Part shown: positions 22,150-33,576 of the stretch, piece by piece
Layout: each line of letters opens with the position of its first letter
How positions within the stretch are numbered: position 1 is the stretch's first letter
Source of the DNA: Phellopilus nigrolimitatus
Lineage: Eukaryota > Basidiomycota > Agaricomycetes > Hymenochaetales > Hymenochaetaceae
Assembly: GCA_021029095.1 (NCBI GenBank)
Contig: JAJOHG010000069.1
Span: 1 to 64,000 of the forward strand
Reading direction: 5' to 3'
DNA length: 64,000 nucleotides
Notes under the pieces: generated by a model
What the model was told of the DNA's origin: nothing
What the model saw: only the letters and a program-made list of their open reading frames with translations
Databases searched by the model: none
Program-made: the position numbers and the translations under genes

Positions 22150-22630
22150 GCCATTTTTTAATTGCCGTATTCGAGGTATACGTTAGAAAACCCGTGCTGA
22201 ACCCTTCCACACACTCAGCGTTATACTGTCATCTACGTTTTTCGAATTTTCTCGTCGTCATCTTTCCTCTTTTGTTCTTCTGCTTCACAAGAACTAGAAG
22301 AACAACGCGCCGAAGACATGCCGCCGATCTCCGACAATCTTTTCATGAACCATCTTCCGAGATAAATTCGCAAGTCCATGTCGTTCCTCGTCCTTTTTCA
22401 GATAATAATTACAGTCGACAGGGACGATCTCGAGCGACCGCATGCATCGATTCGCACAGCGAGGTCGCTTGACACGAACATGCGTTAGCAGAGTGCAGGT
22501 CACAGCGGTGAGCGCATCAAGCTCAAGAAGCACCGCAAAAGCCCAAATCATGTTGATCCTCTAAAGATCTTCGCCGATACTTTCGGATCGTCGTCGTCTT
22601 CTCACTCGAAAAGAATTCCAGATGCAACGA
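22150..22630. repeat. Upstream part of the segmental duplication, copy 1
   Basis: Non-coding sequence upstream of the first C2H2 gene matches 30290-30800 upstream of the second. Shared blocks include TATTCGAGGTATACG, GTTCTTCTGCTTCACA and a diverged GATCTTC..CGAT.CTTTC.GATCG. The duplication therefore covers promoter as well as gene. Confidence 0.7.
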
Positions 22631-23494
22631 AAACCGTGTATGCTCGCTTTACAGCACGACCCGTGAGCTCTCTATTGCACTTGGAGGCAAGTAACTGCCA
22701 TTTTAGCACACCCCGCGAGGTCCGACTATGATGTTTGAAACTTCTTTATCAAATAACATCCGAAGGCGGACACGGGCTTTCGTTCAGACGTGAAACCAGT
22801 CTTGTTATTCGTGCCAGTTCAAATGCGGAAGCCTCGTAGATCGATGCCGTGGTGCAAGTCCGTCTTCATTTGCTACGATGTGTCTAAGGGCCCCGGTAGT
22901 CCAAATATAGGTTTGGTCCTTTTTTTCAAATTCCGACTTAATTGGCATGTTTTTGACACATTTTGTCCGTATAGAGAGCCCGCTCCCGAATAATATTATA
23001 TTGACTACTGGAAGCATCCCAAATGACAATGCGCACACCGAGTTTAGAGCATCAAAATCTATATCCGATCATATTCCCATACTAGCGTCAGCTCGATAAA
23101 TTGTAGCAATGGGATACATTGAGGTTGGGTCGTTGATCCGCTGAGGAGATGGCAGCCACTAGATATCAAGAGCTGCATGAAGGAAGCAGAGGAGAAACTC
23201 ATGATTACAATCGAGAAAAGAGGCGAGGTCCAGCGAATGGGGCGGCATAAGAGCGTCAAATACATATTCAGAGGAGGAGCGCGCGAGATCATTATAGGTG
23301 ATTGAATATTGGACATGTGATGAAGTAGAGTAAATATAAGGAAAGATCGTGGAGATCTAGAAGAAGTCATGCAAGTCAGGAAACTGGGCTTTGTGGGTGA
23401 AATTAATTCCTATGTAGTCACATAAAATAGTTTCTCGCTGCGCAGAAATTTCCAGAGCACGAGATGATTATGCACTGTTCGAGCGAGTAATGCT

Positions 23495-23989
23495 TTAGAA
23501 AGACGAGCGGGACCTGGATAGCAGCTCTGTCAAACTAATATCTCCGGGCCACCGGTGACTCAAATGAAATCCATCGTCAGGAATCTGCGAGCGTGCGGAA
23601 TTGAACACGTCCAAAATGACTTGTCCAGCTCGGCGGATCTGCCTCTTCGCAACCACCTTGCTCAATGCAGACTCTATCGCTTTTCCGACTGGCTGGAATA
23701 AGTAGTTGTCGAGGGTGCGCCCTGCGCCGACGTTATTGGAGACTGTCTGGGTCAAGGAGATGCACGAGACGATCGAGCAATGTGTGTAATCACTACGTGT
23801 GTCATCAGTGAGAACATAGCTAGCGTCGTCTTCGTCTATGCATCTTGGTAAGGCCACGCTGTTTAGAGAAACGACTTGGTTCATTCTTGTAGCACAGAGA
23901 CGAGGGAGAGTTAAAAATGTACGAGAAGGAGTTGCGAAAGATACAGGGAACGGTGGTATTTGAAGGTGGGAGAGCCATACACAAGGCAC
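23495..23989 (-). CDS. Uncharacterised ORF, 164 codons
   Basis: Open frame with ATG at 23989 and an alternative internal start MNQVVSLNS. Composition is ordinary, with an acidic stretch (CIDEDDASYVLTDD) and a basic helix (VVAKRQIRRAGQVILDVF). There is no signal peptide and no family I recognise. It stands alone in a gene-poor gap. It could be an exon of a larger gene or chance. Confidence 0.3.
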   Translation of the reverse strand: MPCVWLSHLQIPPFPVSFATPSRTFLTLPRLCATRMNQVVSLNSVALPRCIDEDDASYVLTDDTRSDYTHCSIVSCISLTQTVSNNVGAGRTLDNYLFQPVGKAIESALSKVVAKRQIRRAGQVILDVFNSARSQIPDDGFHLSHRWPGDISLTELLSRSRSSF

Positions 23990-24483
23990 TGCTCAGCGTG
24001 ATATTGGGTACGTGCAAGAACTTTAACTTTGGAAGTACAAGCATGAACTGCTTTTGGACTCGTTGTTGCAAGCGTTGTGTATCAATTCTTGTGATGGAAG
24101 GCGAAGAAGCGGCTGCTTTACCATGACTGCAGGATAGATCTATAGATCCTTCAATTGGAGGGTATCGCGTGATGCCGGAAATCAGGAAGGATAATCAGCT
24201 CCAGACACTACCATTATGCAGCAGGCAAGCAACAGGCGAAGACGGAGATTGTGTTTCTTGCGCAATTTCTCGTTGTCGACATTAAGACTCGAGGAAACTG
24301 GAGGAGCGTTAGACCTTCCGCCGACACGACAAGTCACAGCCTAAACTCAAATGATTCAGCTTCCTTCCAGCATGTCAGCAAAGACAATAGACGGCGTCCT
24401 TGTGAGCAGGCCATATGTATCCCGAGATCACCGTCTTTTGTACACTTCTTCGGACTATTCCTGCACTAGGCCCGAATTCAAAA

Positions 24484-24927
24484 GTAAAATAAGTAGAGCC
24501 GTACAAGTATGTCAAGTCGAGATACCTTGTATTCCTGTATGAAAGTGAAGAAAAAGGTGAATAGCCATCCGCGCAGTATGCAATCAGACTCGCTCAGATA
24601 GTATTCAAGTCGGTTCGATGTGAATCCCGTTCATTTAGTGTGCCAGAATCAATCCTAACCGAAGACACCAAGAAGATAAAGGAGAAGTCAGCGCGTCTTC
24701 GCCTGAGTACAGAGATGCGGCAATGACATTTTAGTGTCGACATCAACGTACACGTATGTGCAGGAGTGACGGAGTGCAGGTTCTGTTGAAATACGAGGGG
24801 CGAGGTCGTCAGCAGTCGCGCACAGTGGAGTCCGTTTGTCACAGTCGGCCTATAGGCTAGTCGCTTACTAATCTACCCGATTTGTCCGTTACCCCGAAAC
24901 AGTTTTTGAGGGTTCGCAGAAATTCCA
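24484..24927 (-). repeat. Dispersed repeat, copy b (longest copy)
   Basis: About 444 bp on the minus strand. The portion near 24927 matches copy a at 1164-1357. The remainder matches copy c at 32175-32474, including TCTTCTTGGTGTCTTCGGTTA and GCGGATGGCTATTCACC. The two halves meet at CAACA/GAACC. No terminal repeats, tRNA-like head or ORF of note was seen. Confidence 0.75.
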
Positions 24928-25535
24928 ACAGGTTCAGCGTCTATGTATGTACGGCAGCCGCTGCTACATCCAGCAATTACTCCAGTACGCAATCCAAGTC
25001 CCTTACAGGTTTCATCACTCGCCTTCTCTGTCCGCTTCGAGAACACTCCGGAAACCACAGTTGAATAATGCAATAAATCAGTACAGAGTGACTGCGGTAG
25101 AATATTAAAGCCAAGTCAAAATTACGCAGGGACGCGCCCGCGAAGTTACTGGCATCTTTTATCGAAATCTTCCTGTACTACTTACTGGAAGCGTATATTC
25201 GCTTAATGCATCGAAGGTCTGACTTTCTACTTCTTTTGTCTCTATTTCCCACAAACTGAAGCAACACCATATGTTGCTAGGTCTGTATATTATGTACTAT
25301 TGCTCGCGACGAAGTACGTTTCATGCCTGCCTGTGCGACCGGTTGTATCTGGCTTTGCCTGACCTTTTAATAGAAATTCTTGGCTATGCATCGGGCGCGA
25401 CTGGTCGCGAACGCTTCCATTTGCGGCACATCCCTTCTCGACAAAGATGCCCGTGATTCATCTTACAGCTTAAATCATAAGCCAGGTCGACTAGATGTCT
25501 TATATGTAAGGGACACAGGACTCTTCAACCTCATC

Positions 25536-26840
25536 ATGTTCTCACCTCGCTCGGCCTTTGCTTTGACGGCTCTGTTGACTTCCGTTGCGCTTTGTCTAGC
25601 CTCTCACACCACGAAACGCAGCATTGCCAGTGCCTTATTATCGGACTTCGAGCTGTATACCAGATATTCCTTCGGTGCATACTTACCGGTCTGCTCGACG
25701 CCTCTTGGCAACACACTCATTGACCAGGCAAGTGAGTCAACTACCTGAGTTCTGGTCACATACTCAGATCATGTTTTCCGGTACACATCAGTTCAACAAC
25801 GAAACCACGGATACACAAGGATTTATCACGAGAGATGACACGAGACACGAGATTGTTGTGACGTTTCGCGGCAGCTCGTCGATCCCTGACCTTATTAGAG
25901 GTATGCTGCTCTACATACTCGACTCACGCACATAACTATTTAGCTCATTAATCGCACAAATCAGACAATGACTGGACGCTCATTCCGTACATGTCCCCTG
26001 GCGTCGCTGTCTCTCAGGAAGAAAACGTGACAGCACACCGTGGCTTCATAAATGCCTATAACAGTGTCGCGCCAACGATCATATCGACCGTCCGCGCCCA
26101 GCTCACAGCCTACCCTTCGTATACCCTTATTTCTACAGGGCACTCGCTAGGCGCCGCCCTCGCCTCCCTCGGCGGCGTCTCGCTTGTGTCAAATTTCCCC
26201 GGTACATCTCTGAAAGTATACACGTTTGGCCAGCCGCGGACTGGGAATCAGGGGTATGCGACGCTTGCCGAAAACCGTGTCGGGGCAGACAACATTTACA
26301 GAGGTTTGTTGTTTCTCTAGTAATCGTCGATGGAGATCATTCTGACGGGTTCTTCTATCAAGTCGTTCATACGTATGGTACGTGAAGTCATATGGGAAAT
26401 ACTCTGAGAAGTAATGACATTCAACATCCTAGACGGAGTTCCGACGCTTGTTCCGGAGGCTCTCGGATTCAGGCATCAGTACGTCCTTTCTCTCTAATCA
26501 TTTGCGGGCTCACTCATTAACTTCGCTTATGCTATGCTCTGGAAACAGCTTGACCGAATATTGGAATCTGCAAGACCCATGTTGGCATATTCATTTTCGC
26601 TAGCATTTGTTATTTGACTCAGTTCCCTGCATTTTAGCCAGCGCCGATAATGTAAAAGTCTGTGACGGCGAGGAGGACCCGACGTGCTCCGACTCAATCC
26701 CTACTACAGCGATCAATGCGGCCCACCTTCAGTACTTCGGATACAGTGAGCTCACTTCTTTTACCCAACTTTTCTCCGCAAGAATCCGATGCGCTTATAC
26801 GAATATGCCTCCAGCTTTGTTTGTTACATCGGCGTGTTGA
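25536..26840 (+). CDS. Secreted class 3 lipase / feruloyl-esterase-like hydrolase
   Basis: Eight exons: 25536-25727, 25768-25900, 25965-26303, 26363-26377, 26433-26478, 26549-26580, 26638-26745 and 26815-26840, giving 296 aa, a usual size. The signal peptide is residues 1 to about 22 (ALLTSVALCLAS). Strand and elbow motifs EIVVTFRGSS and TGHSLGAALA give the Ser nucleophile near residue 169. Asp of YDGVPTLVPE (about 227) and His of INAAH (about 282) complete the expected triad. CDGEEDPTC and the C-terminal Cys suggest disulfides. Intron 1 has a GC donor (CAG|GCAAGT) and is only 40 nt. The last junction is my best choice; reading on would give another C-terminus with the same stop. Predicted to hydrolyse acyl esters outside the cell. 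Confidence 0.88.
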
Positions 26841-27437
26841 ATGCATTTCTTGCTCGAGCCGCTCCCTCAACGAGGATCCGGAGGATGTTTCTTGACCGAT
26901 CTTCGCCAAGTACTTGATTAATTTGCTATCGTTTCAAGTAGTTAGTTACAAGCTAATTGTCCTAAATGATTAAAAATAGTTCTCACGAATATCGATCAAT
27001 CACCAAGCCAGCGTATGCTCGCATATGATGTTGTCTCAACTATATATGATCCAAGACTAACATAGAGACTTAACCTACCCATAGTATACAGTGAATTCAT
27101 ACTGCATACCGATGAGTGAGGATGTAGGTGTAATGTAAGTGATGCCGCAGAAAGAGACTACAAGGTACACGAAGAAAGACACGGAGTGCAGGTAGGAGGA
27201 AAACGGAAGCATGGGCCTCGCTCGCCTTTTCAGTGGTACGCGCTGAATAATTGAAAAAGGTGAAAAGTAAAACAAAAGAAAAACAAAATAAGATAGAAGT
27301 GCTCAGAAAAGACTCAAAATAAAATAAAAAAGAAGTCAAACTAAGGAAGGAAAGACAAAATGTGTCGATCCCATTTCAATATGACGATTGTCGATCCCGC
27401 CGATCGAACCTCAAGAAGGACCTAGTCAATCACAGAT
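26841..27437. other. Intergenic between convergent genes
   Basis: The 3' flanks of the lipase and of the second C2H2 gene meet here. The stretch 27240-27360 is purine-rich (many AAAA and GAAA runs). No gene is seen. Confidence 0.4.
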
Positions 27438-30028
27438 TTACACTGTGGTCACGGCAGCGGCGGCAGCAGCGGACGCCCTCGTCGACCTGCCGTGCGTGGG
27501 CGGTGCGCCTTTCTGCCTCTTCCGCGGGCTCGGCTTTCCCGCTTTCTTCGACGCACGCCGCTTCTTCGCATCCAAGTAGTCGACGTCGTCGTCGTCATCG
27601 TCGTCCTCTTCTGCCTCGGCGTCGTCCTCGGACTCCGGCGAGGGCAGGGACGCCGGCTCTGACTCTACGAGCGAGGCCGCTTTCGAGGACAACACACGCG
27701 TGCGTTTTCCGCTCTTCTTCATCTCCGGCTCCTCTTTCTTCTTTTCCACACCCTCGCCTTCCATTTTCGCGGCACCGCCCTCTCGGGCTATAGATTGGGA
27801 CTGAGACGGAGGCGGGTACGTATACATTGGGTACGGGGGGTCGGGCACCGCGCTCGGTGTCGCGCCCTCAACAGACGGCCTCCGCGCAGACGCGCGTGCA
27901 TTCGACTGCGGTAGGGCGCGGGGGTTCGGCTTCTCATTCTCCTCCTTCTCGGGTTCTTTCGCAGACGGCTTCGCAGCGCCCTTCACCCCCGCCTTCGCCT
28001 TCACACTCGCACTGACGCCCGATGTGCGCATGGCCGACGTGGCATGGCCTTGTTGCGGTGCCGCGTAGGCGTACATCGCCGGGTACGCGACGTAACCCGG
28101 CGGGTACTGCGTGCCGCCCGGGCTTCCGTTCGAAGCTGCCCCATTTCCGTTCAAGCTTCCGTTGACAGGGGCCTGCACCGGGAACGGATACGGATACCCA
28201 TACTGCGCATAGTGTGCCTGGTACTGTGCGTACTGCGCGGGATCGCCCATGGGTACGAGGATCTGGCGGAATTGCAGGCCGGCGGGAGCCTGCGGAGTGC
28301 CTTTGCCTCTTCCTTTGGCCTTTACGGGACTCGATGGCGAGTTAGCGGAGACAGGCCTGCACCAGCGCAGGCCCTTCGGGCCGTGTCCACCCGAGCCGAT
28401 ATCAGTGACGCCGAGCGGGGCGCCTGCTCCATTCCCGAGCTCCTCGCCTTCCATCTCACCCTCAGCGTCGTCGTCGCCCTCCCCATCCACGGCCTCGCCT
28501 TCCGCATCTGCATCGGGATCGACTTCGCCCTCAGCGTCTGCGTCTTGGTCTCCGCCGAAATTAGGGTCGAGCGTCGGGTCGACGGGGAAGGCCATCTCGA
28601 CTGGGACAGCCATCGTCATCGGCACCTGCATTCCCGCATGCATGCCAGATTGCTGTTGCTGGTGTGCGTTCGCGGCGTACAGCGGCCCAGGCGGAACCGC
28701 GCCAAACCCGCCGTACGTTCCGCTGAACGGCCCCGGTGCACCCTCGTAGCCACCTCCGCCGTCGCCGTCATAGCCACCGCCGTACGGGTACTCGCCCTCG
28801 TTGCCTCGCTCGTGCCCCGCACCGCCGAACTCGCTCTCCTCCGTGTATGGCGGGGTCGGCGGGTGCTCGCCCACGCCCGAACTGGCGCTCTGGCGGTGCG
28901 AGCCGGTGCGCGTCCGCATATCCGACTTGCGGGGGTACAACTGCGCGTGCGTCGGACCGCCTCCGTTGTACATCTGTGGCTGTCCATAGCCGTTCGGATT
29001 GTCGCTCAGATGCTGTCCGTTCGCAGGCTGTTGCTGCTGCTGCTGCCTGTAAGACTGTGCGGGCCGACCGCGAGTCGACTTGGTATATGGGATAGGGTAA
29101 GAGGACGATGGGAGAGGCGCCGGCGCTGAGCGGCGCGCGTGATTGCGGTAGTGCCGACGCATATTTGATGAGACGTTGAATGAACGGCCACAACCCGGAT
29201 GCGGGCATGCGAAGGCTGTGATGAGAATTTGGTTAGCAAAAAATGATGTAGGAAAAAGAGTATAGCTGCGAAGCGAGAGGTGAATTGTGATTGGGATCAA
29301 AGAATCGAAACGAGTCCCCGAGAATCACCGGTAAGCAAAATAGATAGGTGGGACACGAAAGACGCTCCGAGAAAATCGCAGCAAACTTTCGGAAGCAATG
29401 AACTTGAAAACTCACGCTTCGCGCCCGTGTGCGTGTTGAGGTGGATCTTGAGGCTGCTTGGGCGGTTGAACCGTTTTCCGCACTGCGAACACGAATGACG
29501 ACGCTTCTCTGTACCAAAATCGTCTTCCGCTTCGTCCCCGTCCCCGTCCTCGCCGTCGTCCATCCCGTCATCATCCCCAACCGTTCTCGCTCCACCACCA
29601 AAGCCACTAGGACCTACCCCGCCTCCACCCATACTCATTCCACCTGGCCCCATGCCCATATCTGGTGCGAACATGTATCCCTCCTGCTGCCCGCCGTCGT
29701 ACGAGGACTTCATAGTGTGGCTGCCCGCATTGTAGTCCGGGTGCTGGTAGGTGTGTGGGAAGATCATCTGGTCCGGGTGCGGCTGTTGCTGGTTGAAGTG
29801 CTGCATCTCGTGCTGTCGACTGGACGACGTCGCCTGAGACAAAGCCGGTGATTGCGGGAGGACGGAGCCCAGCTGCGACGGACTGCCCGTCTGATTTACT
29901 TGTTGAAAGAAGTGTTCTGGATGATGTCGCCGACGATAGTGAGCTCAACGTGTTCGAGGAAAAAGGAGGAAAAAGTGCGCACCTGGGAAGAGGTCCTTGA
30001 GGCCCGGGAGGGTGGACGCAGCTTCCAT
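27438..30028 (-). CDS. C2H2 zinc-finger transcription factor, paralog 2
   Basis: Three exons at the same places as paralog 1: 30028-29983, 29916-29416 and 29215-27438, giving 774 aa. The start MEAASTLPGLKDLFP is conserved. Finger 1 is CSQCGKRFNRPSSLKIHLNTH and finger 2 is CPHPGCGRSFNVSSNMRRHY. It shares YPRKSDMRT, GEHPPTPPYTEESEFGGA, an acidic block and a C-terminal basic tail (PSPRKRQKG) with paralog 1. Loss of Gln and Gly repeats explains most of the length difference. The fingers are almost unchanged while the linkers differ, which suggests retained DNA binding with changed activation regions. An upstream ATG at 30193 would extend the N-terminus but is not conserved. Confidence 0.9.
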
Positions 30029-30289
30029 CTCCAGCGTCGACTCCAGCTTTGCGTCTGTGTTTCGTGTCGACAAGGATGTTTGCGTCGGTGTTGACGCAGA
30101 CCGAGATGGTCGTGGTTCGGGTTCAAGTTGTGCTGGTGGTGTGGAATGGAAAGAGAGGCGTAAGGCGGAAGAGAAGCCGGCGCAGGCCGACAATCACGCA
30201 ACAATCAGGAACGGATCGTCGCCGCAGATCTCGTTTGACGTGCTGGAGATCTGGGGGAAAAAAACTTCGGCAATCAATTTCTGGACGTT

Positions 30290-30800
30290 TGTGCATGCCA
30301 TATTCGAGGTATACGCTTACGGCCCGAGATGTTTATTTCGGCAATCAATTTCGGCTATCAGTTTCCGCGCAGTCCGCTTGCGGCTCGCCCAGACTCCTGC
30401 ACGTACTCAACACGTCGGCTTCATTACATTTATTCATTGCTCTTGTCGTCATCTCTCATCTTCTGTTCTTCTGCTTCACAGACTAACGAGAAGAAGAACA
30501 TGTGCGACTCGCTGAAGTCATGGAACCGATCACTCCGACAACCTATTCATGAAGAACTTCACACGCCAGGTCTTCTGGACATGACATCGTGTGTGCCAAG
30601 TAGCAAGACAATTACAGTCGGCAGGAGTTATAGACGATACTGAGACGATCATCGATTCACGCTCAAGTCGCGAGGTCGTTGCCATCGACATGCAGCAGTT
30701 AACAGGTGAGCTCACTGCACAGCACAACGTCTAAATACGCTGATCTCCAACGATCTTCATCGATGCTTTCAGATCGCCGTCATCTTCTCCGAAAATACTT
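30290..30800. repeat. Upstream part of the segmental duplication, copy 2
   Basis: Matches 22150-22630 with many substitutions and small indels. With the genes it makes a duplicated unit of about 3.3 kb, placed about 8 kb apart in direct orientation. Confidence 0.7.
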
Positions 30801-31815
30801 ATTATGGCGTTCATTGAAGGTAACTCTTTGCCAATTGCAGATGCCAGTTCTGCGTGATGTGAGGGAGGCGGTCAAGTACTAAGGATCCAGGACCCGTGCG
30901 AGCATCGGAGCTAGCAGCACGAAATCGACCAAGGCTTTACCCTTCCCGTGTAAATAATTGTTTATCGATCGTCCGCAGGATCTGGTGTCAGAATTTAGTG
31001 CTTAGCAAGCGGTTGGAAGGGAACGAGCTTCAGGGCCGAACTTGTCAGTGTTAAGATTGCTTAATGATGTCCACGACAAAGTCGACGCTCGCCCTTACAT
31101 AACATTTATCTTTCTATCTTTCTATAGGTACGGTATATGTGCCACTGATGGAAGTCCACTGACTTCTCAGTGCACTAAAAGACTGCTTGCTTTTCCTCCG
31201 CGAAAAGTGCAAGGCCGTAGAACGGCAACCTCGAAAAGCGACGCGCAACCAGAATTCGGTGATTATACGGTAATGGTCGGTGTGTATCACAGTTTCCGTT
31301 TCCTCCAAAACCGAAAGGCTGAAAGCATTTGTTTCCTTTTGAGCGTAAGCAGAAACCGGAAAAATGTATTGCTCTCAGCAGTACTTGTTGCTGGTGCCTT
31401 TCACACCTATACAGTAGTTGGCAATTTGATAAAGAAAGCGAATATTAAGGAGTATGCTCAACTCGAACGAATTCGGACTCGGTTTAGCAAAGAAGCATCT
31501 TAACTTTGGTTTGAGCTTACGTCCATAATTGCATAGTGTCATCCGCAATGCTGCTGATTATCAGATTAAGCGCACTTTGCTTACTGGGATAATTGCGAGA
31601 GCCGAGGCTAAGCACATTTCTGTTCGTTTGCTGCGGCACTTGCCTGTGTAATTTTGCATATAATTTTCTATATCAGATGCGCTGCATTCATTCTTCCTTG
31701 CATCGATCTCTCTAACGACAAACAAAGGTGAGAACTGGACAAACATTTGCAGCCATTTGACAACAACAAATGACTTATATTCCTTTCTGTCCAGCAATCC
31801 TTTTCCAGCTTCGAC
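30801..31815. other. Intergenic, no supported gene
   Basis: A 153-codon frame (31042-31503, +) is present but has no recognisable domain, no clear start context and no splice partner. I do not call it. Nothing else is seen. Confidence 0.35.
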
Positions 31816-32025
31816 ATGCCGCACATAATGAAAGAGCTAGACGCCCTGATTCGTCTCAAACAAGAGATTGAAACACTCGAGAACGAAGAAAGAGAAAAAA
31901 AGAGAGAAGTTGCTGAGGCTAAAAAAGTGATGGATGAAAAGACGGCTGAATGGACGGAAACACAGGCCAAGCTGGCGGAGTTGCGAGAACTTCACTCAAA
32001 AGGTGTTGGAACCCTTATGCCTTAA
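31816..32025 (+). CDS. Small coiled-coil ORF, copy 1
   Basis: 69 codons from ATG 31816. Nearly the whole product is a charged heptad-like helix (ETLENEEREKKREVAEAKKV) ending AKLAELRELHSKGVGTLMP. A related ORF follows 470 bp downstream. The shared C-terminal motif LRELHSKG suggests constraint, either as a small protein or as the last exon of a longer one. Function unknown. Confidence 0.45.
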   Translation: MPHIMKELDALIRLKQEIETLENEEREKKREVAEAKKVMDEKTAEWTETQAKLAELRELHSKGVGTLMP

Positions 32026-32174
32026 TAGACTCGCTGTTATGTACCAAATTATGCGAACGGCAGAGGGAGAAATAAGGGATACACATAAGCTCCATATTCT
32101 TATTTATGTATGTTTCAGCTCGGGAATATCCGCACAGCTTGAAATCTCAGCCGTACCCATGGCACATAGACGCT

Positions 32175-32474
32175 GAACCTGCACTCCGTCACTCTGTACA
32201 TACGCGTGCATTGACGTCGACACTAAAATGTCCTCGCCGCATCTCTGTACTCAGGCGAACATGCGCTGACTTCTCCTTTATCTTCTTGGTGTCTTCGGTT
32301 AGGACTAATTCTAGCGCACTAAATGAAAGGAATTCACATTGATCCGACTTGGATACTACCTGAGCGATTCTAACGACATACTACGCGGATGGCTATTCAC
32401 CTTTTTCTTCACTTTAATACAGGAATACAAGGTATCTGGACTTGACATACTTCTACGGCTCTGCTTATTTTACT
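32175..32474 (+). repeat. Dispersed repeat, copy c (right half)
   Basis: About 300 bp matching copy b (minus strand) from CCTGCACTCCGTCACTC to GCTTATTTTACT. It lies directly upstream of the second coiled-coil ORF. Confidence 0.75.
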
Positions 32475-32495
32475 GATGACTAGGTCCTGGGTGAG

Positions 32496-32747
32496 ATGCG
32501 ACGAGAGACTCAAGGCGAAACTCGTTGTACAGTCGAGATTTCGTACAAAGAGAAGGTGCTAGTCGGCATGAATCGGCTTAGCGAACAAATCCCAACCTTC
32601 AGATACGGAGAATGGAAAATAATGAGAGAAATTGCAGAGGCTGAGTGCGTGTTTCAGGAAAAGAGACTTAGAGGGAAGACAGTATTTGCCAAGCTGAAGG
32701 AGTTGCGAGAGCTTCACTCAAAGGGTATTAGCGCCCAAATGCAATGA
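32496..32747 (+). CDS. Small coiled-coil ORF, copy 2
   Basis: 83 codons from ATG 32496. The C-terminal half, with MREIAEAECVFQEKRL and then AKLKELRELHSKG, aligns with copy 1. The N-terminal half is different. No domain is recognised. Similar spacing to its own stop and the conserved tail support a shared origin. Confidence 0.4.
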   Translation: MRRETQGETRCTVEISYKEKVLVGMNRLSEQIPTFRYGEWKIMREIAEAECVFQEKRLRGKTVFAKLKELRELHSKGISAQMQ

Positions 32748-33576
32748 CAAACATTTTATTGAAAAGCATGTCGACGAGGTTCATCTAAAGATATATTTTC
32801 AGAAGTGTCTGTAGGTCAGAGTAGCGTAGAGGACATGTTAGAGATCCTCATGGGATTTCTAAGCTCATAAAGTTGTGACTTTTATCTAGTTTCGCGTCAA
32901 GCCCGGAGCTGTACTGGCGTCGAGATGAAGCAGAACTCCGTACTGCTACTTTTCAGGAATTGGGAATATGAGTCATATGGGAAGTACTAGGTATATTAGT
33001 AACTGACGCCGACAAGCTTTATGATATTCGGGAAATAAGGCCGCCGGTAAAATTTCTGAGCTACAACTTAGATTGTGCCTGTCTCGTAAGATTTCAAGGA
33101 TCGGGGTTTGTGCGAGATTAAAACGCGTAGATATGTTACATATGTATTCCGGTACGAGGATGAGGCCAAGGAGCAAAGAATAAAATAAAATAAAATAGTT
33201 TTGTGAATGTTGGCAATGACATGGAATGGATTACGCGCTGCTATAAATAAAGTAATTGAATGCCGAGTCAAGCGGCAAGCAGTGGTGCAGTTGTGGGGCA
33301 GCAAAGAGTCTGCCGTGCCGACGCGTGGTCTTTGGCAAAGACCACGCATCGGCACGGCAGAAGCAGAATATTTGCTTCCTAAAGAAGAGATAGCACAGCT
33401 CGGCCCCAGGCTCCGAAACCGTGACTTTCTAGTAGACCAATGACGGCGTGTCTTCCGTAGGCTGACATAGTTCATTCCTGCCGAGTCCAGTCTTATCGAA
33501 CCCCCTACTTAAACGCAGCCATGGAGCACACACCTGGTCACTGCAGCCCCTTCTTATCTTCCGCCGTTCACGAGCG
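32748..33576. other. Intergenic with a strong hairpin
   Basis: No gene is supported. The inverted repeat at 33309-33361 is listed separately. The last 100 bp lead into the MFS gene. Confidence 0.4.
33309..33361. repeat. Near-perfect inverted repeat (25-bp arms, 3-nt loop)
   Basis: The left arm 33309-33333 (starts TCTGCCGTGCCG) pairs with 33337-33361 (ends CGGCACGGCAGA) at 24 of 25 positions. The loop is GGC. The single mismatch lies about halfway along the arms. It stands alone 216 bp upstream of the MFS start codon. Confidence 0.9.

Larger units (their letters stand above)
22631..25535. other. Long intergenic stretch with one unrecognised ORF and a repeat
   Basis: No gene with a known domain was found. 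It contains the ORF at 23495-23989 and dispersed repeat copy b at 24484-24927, each listed separately. The rest shows only short frames. Confidence 0.4.

Noticed and set aside
28044..29129. Plus-strand ORF of 361 codons opposite the second C2H2 gene
   Set aside because: Same artefact as in paralog 1; composition follows from the antisense of Gly/Ala/Glu repeats.
31042..31503. 153-codon plus-strand ORF
   Set aside because: No domain, no splice extension, mixed composition; could not be supported.
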